In this document: positions 41,469 to 64,000 of the stretch, one piece after another | Numbering within the stretch: position 1 is the first letter of the stretch | Layout of the letters: each line of letters begins with the position of its first letter | The notes under the pieces: model-generated | Told to the model about the DNA's origin: nothing | The model's input: the letters and a program-made list of their open reading frames with translations, nothing else | The model's database searches: none | Source: Mesostigma viride | Taxonomy: Eukaryota > Streptophyta > Mesostigmatophyceae > Mesostigmatales > Mesostigmataceae | DNA: 64,000 nucleotides | Reading direction: 5' to 3' | Assembly: GCA_009746045.1 (NCBI GenBank) | Contig: RPFO01000079.1 | Location: 5,738,233-5,802,232 of the forward strand | Program-made: the position numbers and the translations under genes

Positions 41469-42624
41469 GGGCTCACCCGCGCCGCCCGCCTCGCCCCCGC
41501 CGCCTTCCTTGGCTCTGTTGCTCAGGCCTGGGCGGAGATCCGCCGGTTGGTCCCCAGCGCCGTCAGCGCCATTCCCGACTTGGTCACCCCATCCCCCTTC
41601 CCCTTTGTGCAGGCTGTGCAGGATTCTTACCTCGGGATCCAGCAGGCTTGCGACCTCGTCCGCCCCGCTCAGGCCGTCCACCGTCGCCTGCCCCGGGGCA
41701 CGCCCGGCGTGTCCACTGTCGTCAGTCCTAGTGTCTTCCCTGCCTGCGTTCATGAAAAACAACAAAAGACCTACGCGGGTATACTACTACACTGTGCCGA
41801 CTGGATGGGTCTGCATGCGAGCTTGAACGATCAGGGGAAGGCTTGGCTTCACTCCGTTTCCCTTGAGGGGAGCGTGGGGTCCGCATTCCTGCGCGCCCTC
41901 CCCATGAGCCCTTTGTTCACACTGGTTCCGGCCCTTTACGCCATCGCTCTCCGCCACCAGCTCTTTGCCCCGCAACCTCTCATGCATCACGGCGGGTGCG
42001 TCCTGCGGCAGCTGCGGGCTTGCTCTGGATACTACTGGGACGCACTACATCGCGTGCATGGGTGGCCAGCAGAACCAGAACTGGTTCCTCTATCTCCATA
42101 CCGCTCTCCTCCGGGTGGTGTGTGCCATGGTTCGGTCGGTCTTTCCCCACTCCACCATCAAGTGCGAGGACGCGGATGGGGCCGCCCTCTACTCACCCAA
42201 CCACCGCCCCGACATTACCGTGCTTGACTACGACGGGCAGGGTTGCCACCTGCTCATCGATGTCTCCGTGGCTCGGCCGCTTTCCGGTCGCCACATCCTC
42301 CGGGCGGCTGTGGATGCCGGCGCTGCTGCCGCTGTGGCTGAGCGCGACAAGTTTGCCTCCTACGGCAATGTGGGGCCCCACCGGGTCATCCCCTTTGTCC
42401 TTGAGGAGTTCGGGGCCATGGGCCCCAAGACAGCGGAGTTTTTCCACGAGTGCTGCCAGCGCCGTGAAGACCGCCTCGACCTCGAGGGTCAGACCGCCCC
42501 GTGGTCGGCCCGCACGTGGTCCTCGTATTGGCGGCAGCGCCTGTCACTCGCCCTCACTCGCACCGTGGCTGATGTGTTATTCCGCCGCACCCGGGCCGAC
42601 TTTGTCGCGACCCATGCGGTCTAG
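41469..42624 (+). pseudogene. LINE 3' part: RT tail, CCHC knuckle and restriction-like endonuclease
   Basis: Continues the fragment at 33,290-33,636: GLTRAARLAPAAFLGSVAQA (classic G-gLr-A---A-aA-la-s motif). Then comes a knuckle CGSCGLALDTTGTHYIAC (CX2CX9HX3C, 42,004-42,057) and RPDITVLDYDGQGCHLLIDV SV (about 42,200-42,270), the RPD...D(V) core of PD-(D/E)XK endonucleases in R2/CRE/HERO-type LINEs. It ends FRRTRADFVATHAV, TAG 42,622-42,624. One frameshift just before the knuckle (about 41,990) inactivates it. The endonuclease class predicts site-preferring target-primed integration. Confidence 0.78.
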
Positions 42625-45600
42625 ATCCCTTCCAGGCCTGCATGGTGGGCCGGCAGCGCTGTTGCTGCGTGTAGTTTTGTGATGTATAGTTAGTTGTACC
42701 TTGTGCCGCTGGCGTGATCCTTGGATGCATCTGTGTCAGATTACTATTAATTTCTTCAGGGTTATTCTCCCAGTTATCGGGTTTTTCCTTATGTTGCATG
42801 CCTATCTCACCTCCGTAATCTATCATTCTCAATGAATATATATCTGCCAGGTGCCTCTCTGCTACATGGAAATGCAAAGCGCAATCAAGGACAGCAGTGG
42901 CTTGGGCTGCTATTCGATTGAGCTCAGCACCTAGCTGCTGTGCAACATGATTCTGCATCAGTGCCTGTCCTAATTGTGCCCCCCCGCCCCCTTGCCATCA
43001 TCGTCATGCTCATCATAGTCTTTGGAACGTGCACTGAACTCCAACCCTTGGACAGTCCATAGGTCATTAAGAATATGTGCATGTAATGCTAGCGCTTCTC
43101 AGTTGAACTCATCTACCAGCCTCTCATGGTCGTGTCATCTCTCATGTAATCCACCTAGGTTTATCGTGACCACTGATGATCTTTCAGCCCCTCCTGACAT
43201 CAAAATCTGGGCAAACACACTGTTGACATCGCCCTTCCGTTTTAGCCTGCATGGCTCCTCATGTTTATCCTTATCTCATCCCTCAATACACCTAGAACTG
43301 TCTATTCATCCCCCTTGCACAGGAGGTGCATAATTGCGGCGTGATGGGGGATTGCCAAAAATAGGTGTAAAATGCATGGGATGGCACGGGGAGGCTCACA
43401 CTCATCGCTTTTTTACAATCACATGCACTCATGTGCTAACAATGTCCCTCCCTGCTTTTGACACTGCATGCACATGCAGTTCCTACCGGCTATATCAAGC
43501 CTTTAGTGTGGTTTGGTGCATCAAGAGACATGGCAGGTCAGCTGAGTGCATCAGACCACATTTGTGTTAAGTGTACGCTTGCAACGCTGTTTGCCCACCG
43601 CATGGAGCTCCCCTTTCGGACAGTGGCACAAGTAGCACTTACACCTTACTCCCAGCCGCTCACCCTGCCCATGCTAGCAACAAGAACAAATGCATGGTCC
43701 CCATCCCAACGTAAGGTGCATCACATTGATGGCCCTGCCATCACCTAGCAGTGTGCCACCCCTCTCCACCTCAACCTACTCTGAAAGGCCTGGGCCCCAA
43801 CAAACCTTTCAAGACATGGCACTCCTCAAAGAAGGCAACCCCTCAAAGAAGGCGAGGCAGTTTAGGTCTAGGGGGGCTTTGGGTAAGTTAAAAGATGATA
43901 GAGTTCACTAACACAGGCCATGGCAACGACAAACTGCTTCACCCGCTGCATCCATACATCACAAGCCATAAACTGCACAGCTGCTGGTTGTCTCCTTGAT
44001 AAACTGCACAGCCCGGCATGATTGCCTAAGCTGGGGCACGTGATCCAAGATGCCCTTCAGGCTCACCCCAGCACACCGGCCCATCCTCACCACCCCACTG
44101 GTCATAGTCATCTACAGTGGCATCAAACTCCTCTAGGACAGAGTGCAGTAAAGGCAACATAGACGTCCTGACACAATTGAATAAGAATGTGGCTGCTACC
44201 TACTGCCCTTACAAAAAAATGTCGATTGCTTGCACACATACGCATTCAATTCTTCAAGCAAGCATGCTAACACCTTCACAGCACATCCCAAGGTTGACAT
44301 CCATCGAGCTTTGTCAACAAGCATGACTTCCTGATGCAAACTTAGCTGTCAAGCTAGGAGAAGGAAAGCTAGGTAAAGAGGTGAGATAGACCCCCCCACA
44401 GCACCTTCCTGCACCAAAACCATGACAATATCATCCAGAGCTTGCTAAACACGTACAGCTAACCGGTAGCGGGCGACCTTGCAGTCCAGGTTCAGCGCAA
44501 ACATCTCGTGTCAGCACCCGGCGGAGATGGCGGACGCGAACCCACAATGCTTTTAAAGCGAGCTAGTCATAAGACTATTTCGGGGAGCGGTGAACGGCTT
44601 GGAACACCGAAGGTATGCCGCGACAAAAGCCTGAAGTTTTTCTCGTCGGAAATACACGCCTGGATGTGGATTAGGGCACCGTTGTCGTGCTTGTGCTTGC
44701 GTTGCGAGCAGGCAACCAGTATTTCTTGCAGTGTCGAGCAGTAACAGATGGTGGCGCGAGAGTGATATGTGACTTTTAAATCATGGCTACACAGCTTACA
44801 CCTCCGCAGGCATGTTGGAACAAGCCCCGCCATGCCGTGAGCCGAAAAAAAGGAAGAAACGCATCAAGCAAGGACGGTCGTAAACGTCACTGAAAACAGC
44901 AAAATCTGACCTGCCGGCAGGTAATGCGACAGCCTGGAAAATGTGATTCGTTTCTCGAAAAACTGATCAGCGCTCGTGAAAGTAGACTTGAAGCCCATTC
45001 GGATTCGACCTTCATGGGAATTGTGAGCTTCCAACAAAAAAGTTTCCCCCACAATTAATAAACATGCATTTTCGCTGCCAATTCCAGATCTGGCTGACAC
45101 AAAAAAACAGCGTCTCAGTTTGCGAATTATTTTGACGCATGAACATACGCGAATAATATCTACCATGCATCATCGCAAAGCAGGAGAGTTTACGCGTCGT
45201 TTGCATCCATCGCAGCGACTTAACATGCATAATTGACTTAAGACTGATATTCCGGCGGACATAGGGTCGACAGCCATGCGAGGTGGAATTTTTCTGGTCC
45301 CGTCGTCCTCAACGCAACGCGTTGTTCGCGCCAAAATTCCCAGGATCTCATGTAACCGGACGGACCGATTTTAGGTGATGTGCATCCAGGAATCCAGCGA
45401 TGCAGCGCCAGGACCCGCAACTTCATGGCTGCATCTCAGGCCGGAAAGAAGGCAAAAAGCTTACGCTCAACGAGCTAAGAAAGCAGGAAAGCGCTATCTT
45501 AGGACGTTTAATACAAGAACGTACCATAACGGGCATTTATTCGTGCCCAGGCGCACAAGAAAGGCCACCCTTTCATGGAGAGGTCGGGCGCGCATCGCGC

Positions 45601-46035
45601 AGGCCTAATGTTATCTTACCGCAAAATGACGGGAAAGGTAAAGATAGCAGCGGGAATTTTTACGGCTTTAGAAACATCATTAAACTAGCTTCCATTAGGA
45701 CCATCAAAACTGGCAACAATCGACAATCACACCTGCAGGCATCAATTATACTTTATTCATCCCGACAGAAATTCAGGCCGGACCCCCCTGCCGATGGTAA
45801 AGAAAAAGAGCCCGCGACATTATAGATCGCAACTATCCCACCATAAATTAGAATCAGTAACTAATTTTCTCCAAGAATCGAGCATTTTTTCTGCTTTCCG
45901 CGAGCCAGATTTGTCACGTTTCGTCTAAAAGCAGTCGCCATGGCCACTTCCGCAAGGGGTGCGCGCACCGTGCACCCACTTTTCACGGTACGGAGGGTAC
46001 CGCGGAATTTTTTTGGCGCGGAAAATATTCGCCGC
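42625..46035. other. Unassigned, probably transposon-derived intergenic sequence
   Basis: 3.4 kb with no recognised gene. Frames that start with ATG but match nothing I know: 44,567-44,833 (-, 88 codons, Cys-containing MAGLVPTCLRRCKLCSHDL), 45,400-45,825 (+, 141 codons), 44,864-45,166 (-). On the - strand, 42,960-44,160 gives protein-like stretches broken by stops, which could be an old transposase. Confidence 0.4.
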
Positions 46036-46850
46036 GCCGAGTCCCCTTAATTAATTAATTAAAATCATAGCTCCGTGGGGAGCATATGTAACACATAGCC
46101 CTGAGAAAGGGGCATCTATGGGTTTGTAATACAATCAGGGCGACAACCTGCAGGTGTAGGATGTACAACTATCACCTGCTCTGGGTGCACAAGGTGCACC
46201 TGCACCGCCATGATGGTTCATGCCTCCTAAACAAGCACAAGCACACAAGGCGGCTTGAGGAGAGGGCCTAGAAGGCCTGCATGACAAATGGGGTGGAAGG
46301 TATGTGGCTAGGCTATAGCTGGTGTACACATGGCCTCTCAGCAGAGATTAACTCCCTGCATATATGGGCAAAGCATGACTCGAAATGGCTACGGCTGTTG
46401 CAAGGGCTGGTGTGGGCCCATCACGAAGGCATACATGGCCACATAACTAAGCTTTCTAGTCTACACTACTGCTACATTCCCTAGGCTGGGGTGGCTGGGG
46501 TGGCTGGGGCGGCAGGGGTCGCCTGCCAGGGCTTGTGGGCGACGTAGATGTCCGCCCCCTTCCAGTAGACCGGCTTCTGCCCCGCCGTCTGCCGGAGCTG
46601 GAGGTAGGTTTTTCCTGCGAGGGTAGGGTGTAAACTACTACACCTGCTCTGGGTGCACATTAAGTGCACCTGCACACCGCTAATAATGTATTCCAGCAGG
46701 TGGCAGCCTTAAGGGCGGGAGTGCCGGGACATAGGCCTGGACATGTAGGGGGGGAAGATCGTCATGGCTATACAATGGCTAGGGCATGGCTTTTCAGCAG
46801 AGAGTGACTCTCTGCATAGGCAGAGCTTGCATGGCTAAATTCATGCATCC
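46036..46850 (-). pseudogene. ORF1-like family copy D: tail plus last codons
   Basis: On the - strand the end of the protein (GQKPVYWKGADIYVAHKPWQ then ATPAAPATPATPA, stop near 46,481) is followed by the family's 3' tail (46,036-46,480; CATAGCCCTGAGAAAGGGGC). Upstream of about 46,610 the sequence switches to another family tail piece (GTGCACCTGCACACC, CTCTCTGC), so copies were joined or inserted into each other. Confidence 0.65.
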
Positions 46851-47155
46851 TTGGTGGCCATCACAGCATCACTACAGTACGCTAATTCCGCGGACACCTT
46901 TTTCAGCGGGGAAAGTGCCCGCGGGCTTCCGGGGCAAATTCAGCAAGCGCGGTGGAACTAGATACTAAAATTTCGTTTTTGGTTCGTACCGTACAGCCAA
47001 TCATTTCGCACCGGATCAAATTGTGATCTGGGCACTGAACACGAAAATTTCAGCGGAACGTACGAAACACCAACGCAACTAGAAAACATTTTCAGTGACG
47101 AAACTGTAGTACCGTGTACCCAATTAGCAAAATGTAGTATAGGACTTCGCTAAAG

Positions 47156-47677
47156 TCACGTTCGGAATTGTTCCCCGAAAGATTCCCCCGCATGATTCCC
47201 CCTGCTAGGTTCAGGCTCCTGAACCAGTCGATGCTCGCCAAATGGCGCAAAAAAAGAAACATAAGTTAAATCAACGGTGCGAATCCTCGTTACCGCTCGG
47301 GTAACATTCTCACTCATTTCGCGTCTCCTAGGAACCGTATTGTAGTGATGTCGGCGATTGATTCCTGCGGCAAGTGTCTCCACCTCCGCGTGTGCGGCAT
47401 TATAATATGCATCTTGCGCATTCATGATCGAGTAAGCCGCTCCTGGCCACCGGTACTGAGGTCCTCCCGGCCTGCGGCGGCAGGCCTGTGCTAGCGCCAG
47501 CCGGGCGGCGACCGCCCGGGCGTCGCACAGCCGCACAGGTATAGCGGGCCGCCGGGGCAGGCAGGCGCGGGGGTGCTCTGAGGGAGCAGCCGTGAGAGCA
47601 AAGATCCCGTACTGATCGCATGAACAGTACGTTCGTAGGGTGGCGTGAGCTAGATCAGTGTAGGCCGCGTTCGGCAT
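47156..47677 (-). CDS. Hypothetical 173-aa ORF
   Basis: ATG at 47,675-47,677, stop at 47,156. Arg/Ala-rich with a soluble, mixed composition (IMNAQDAYYNAAHAEVETLA, REMSENVTRAVTRIRTVDL). I recognise no domain. It may be real or part of a mobile element; there is no intron signal or neighbour that decides. Confidence 0.3.
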   Translation of the reverse strand: MPNAAYTDLAHATLRTYCSCDQYGIFALTAAPSEHPRACLPRRPAIPVRLCDARAVAARLALAQACRRRPGGPQYRWPGAAYSIMNAQDAYYNAAHAEVETLAAGINRRHHYNTVPRRREMSENVTRAVTRIRTVDLTYVSFFAPFGEHRLVQEPEPSRGNHAGESFGEQFRT

Positions 47678-48308
47678 CCACTACTACTAGGTGTGATCCA
47701 AGGTTGCGCATGCAGCCACGAAGGTGGACCTGATTGCGGCAGTCAGATAGGCGCTAGCCGTGGCAACAAGCCTGGCCTACCCGGCTGAAGCCTGGTAATT
47801 TCGACCCTGACGTATCTTGTCCGGCCGGCCTCATGCACAGACAGCGCGCTCGAGACTCGCTGTCGATCTGCGGCTGGCCATGCACCTCTGGCCATGCACG
47901 CGGCTAGCTGGCGTGCACGTTGCAGGAACACTGTTGGAGGGGCCCTCCATCACCTTCCTAGTGGCCCGCCATAGGCCCTCACTGCTCCGGGAGAGGCCTT
48001 TATGTTCTCCCAAACCGGAACCGGCTAAATGAGTCCAAGCCTATAAGTTGCCACAGGACCATGGGGGCGCCCTAGACTGAGTACGCACGCTATGCTTTTG
48101 CGATGTCGAAGCTTTATTGCACCCACAGTAGTTGCTAGACTCTCCCAGTGAGCAACCTGTGGCCGGTCTGCCCGCTTTCAAAGGTAACACGAGAAGGGGA
48201 GGGGGGTCTCATGCACCCTTCTTGCTGTACATCATGCTGATGCACACAGGGGTGATCAAAGCCACCTACGTACACTCAAAAGTTGGTACCCAGTACCCCG
48301 TGACTCTC

Positions 48309-48738
48309 TCGAGGCACGTGAATGAATGAATGAATGAATGAATGAATGAATGAATGAATGAATGAATGAATGAATGAATGAATGAATGAATGAATAAATG
48401 AATGAATAAATGAATAAATGAATGAATGAATGAATGAATGAATGAATGAATGAATGAATGAATGAATGAATGAATGATGAATGAATGAATGAATGAATGA
48501 ATGAATGAATGAATGAAGAATGAATGAATGAAGAATGAATGAATGAATGAATGAATGAATGAATGAATGAATGAATGAATGAATGAATGAATGAATGAAT
48601 GAATGAATGAATGAATGAATGAATGAATGAATGAATGAATGAATGAATGAATGAATGAATGAATGAATGAATGAATGAATGAATGAATGAATGAATGAAT
48701 CAGAATGAATGAATGAATGAATGAATGAATGAATGAAT
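48309..48738. repeat. (AATG)n microsatellite, about 430 bp
   Basis: Over 100 copies of GAAT with rare interruptions (AATAAATG, AATGATG, AAGAATG, CAG). The apparent Ser/Phe/Ile/His repeat protein on the - strand is an artefact of this. Confidence 0.95.
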
Positions 48739-48739
48739 A

Positions 48740-49676
48740 GGCTTCTAGGTATATTCGGCCGGGCGCCTCACCATGGCTGTCTCTTTTTGATTGTGTTATG
48801 GTGCAGGAGCTAGCAGTGGGACATGATAAAATGCAATCAAACTGATACATGTCACTGTTATTTACAGCTCTTCTTGCAAGTTTCATGCAGCTACCTCGAT
48901 ATGATTTTTCTCTCAGCTCAGGTGTGACCTTTTTTCCCCCAAGCGCATGCAATCGATGGAATCTTTCTGTGTTTTCACCCAGGCAGACGTGAGTGATAAT
49001 TAGCTTGGACATGCATGCCCTCCGGGCTCCTTCTCATTGACGTATATTACATCAGGGACTTTCTTTTGATACTGGGACCCACGTGATGCACGGCCGCGTG
49101 CATTGATAATTTATTTCAGTGCTTTCAACTAGTACCTCAGTGGCACCAAAGGCACATAAGCAATTGGTTACATGTTTCAATAAATAAATACCAAAAAAGC
49201 CACATGATCTACACAATAAGTTTGCTACAAGGAGGGCCAATGGAAGGTTTATCTGATATTGCAGCACTAAAGGTCTGTTTTCTAATCACAGCCCCCCATA
49301 ATATTGGCCCATAAATATACCATATGCCTGCATTCTCATCTGGATGTTCCCAATGTCATAGAACCCAACCTAAAAAGACTTCTAGCCGTGAATTTTACAC
49401 ATCACTCATACCGCAAAATAGTGGGGAAGAAAATACACCATACAGGGCTCCACCCGCAGCCAGGAGTCGGGTTGCAAATCAGGCCTACGGCCAATGGAAA
49501 CGGTCCCAACGCCCCACAGAATAGTTGCTGTGGTTGTTCGGTTCATTTGCTGCAACATGAGGCAGAGAGCACAAAAACAATCTGGCGGGTGGGCGCATGC
49601 ATCAAAAACATGCGGTTGGGCAAGTCTCCGGCAACGAGCAGTGATTGCTCCGGCAACGAGCGGTCCGGTGATTTCT
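48740..49676. other. Intergenic region 3' of the dynein gene
   Basis: No gene recognised. It contains the expected 3' UTR of the dynein mRNA on the - strand. Confidence 0.5.
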
Positions 49677-63500
<13,824 letters not shown>

Positions 63501-64000
63501 CTGCGCATGATAAGTAATTAATATTAATATTATTATTATTATTATTGTTATTATTATCATTATCATTTTTGTTAGTGGCGTGTGCATGGAGCATGAGCAT
63601 GAGCTTGGTGCGGGGTAGGGAAGGTTTTAAACATAGAAAACATAATGTCTAAATGATCCGATTAGTGGGCCAAGGGGGACGCCTTTGCAAGTTGCATAAG
63701 CGCAGAGGAGTTTGTGGTGACTCCACGTACAGCTCGATTCGATACCATCGAACCTGCGCAAAGGTGTGTGTGCGTGGCCAGGCGCAACCAATCCGAACAT
63801 GGAGAGGTAGCAGCACATACATGCCCGCTCCTGCACGCTTGTGACTAGAGAGCCCTGTAGAGGTGGGGGCATTGCATCGCAATTTTGTGCTTTTTTGACA
63901 GAGAGTTGGACATCTTGTGTCTCGATCTCTCTTCAAAGTCAGAAATAGACACAGCCAACCTCCATGCTGCACCCGTGTCACAACTCCATACAGTAGTACT
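63501..64000 (-). other. Dynein intron at the right edge
   Basis: The (ATT)n/(ATAATA) tract at 63,517-63,570 precedes the AAA2 exon. No further dynein exon is visible up to 64,000, so AAA1 lies outside the window. Confidence 0.6.

Noticed and set aside
48266-49012. 248-codon frame of repeated Ile-His-Ser-Phe
   Set aside because: Pure by-product of the (AATG)n microsatellite, whose period of four leaves three frames open.

Overview
This is nuclear DNA of a flagellated eukaryote, most likely a microalga or another motile protist. Both recognisable host genes are split by GT-AG introns, often of 0.5-4 kb. One of them encodes an outer-arm axonemal dynein heavy chain, so the organism builds motile flagella. 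Transposable elements and tandem repeats fill most of the rest. Nothing in the window fixes the lineage more closely.

Left part (1-19,014, + strand): a glycerol-3-phosphate / dihydroxyacetone-phosphate acyltransferase of the PlsB/GNPAT family, open at its 5' end. Twelve exons join with consistent phases into 1,375 codons plus stop and carry the four acyltransferase motif blocks in order. Several exons hold long low-complexity insertions. Intron 8 contains a 24-unit minisatellite, a second minisatellite and a 1,628-bp hAT-like non-autonomous DNA transposon with perfect 8-bp target-site duplications.

Middle (19,015-49,676): about 30 kb in which I recognise no host gene. It holds several copies of a LINE-ORF1-like element without its own reverse transcriptase, one of them interrupted by a 612-bp element with terminal direct repeats. 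It also holds a decayed LINE reverse transcriptase (23.6-24.7 kb, - strand), a pair of inverted repeat arms, and a nested insertion. In the nested insertion a 7.8-kb Copia-type LTR retrotransposon (33,642-41,463) sits inside the 3' part of a LINE with a restriction-enzyme-like endonuclease. The Copia element is young by its LTRs (4 differences in 616 bp). It is unusual in its AGTT...AACT termini, an extra ORF before gag, a single in-frame UGA between gag and pol, a protease-like segment lying between integrase and reverse transcriptase, and HGDD where YVDD is expected.

Right part (49,677-63,500, - strand): the C-terminal 2,929 codons of an outer-arm beta-class axonemal dynein heavy chain in seven exons, covering AAA2 to the C-terminus. 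AAA1 and the tail lie beyond the right edge.

The most interesting pattern is shared by both host genes. In at least four introns the tandem repeat at the 5' end of the intron is built from the last bases of the upstream exon plus the 5' splice site, giving series of decoy donor sites. The two genes are on opposite strands and unrelated, so this looks like a property of the genome.
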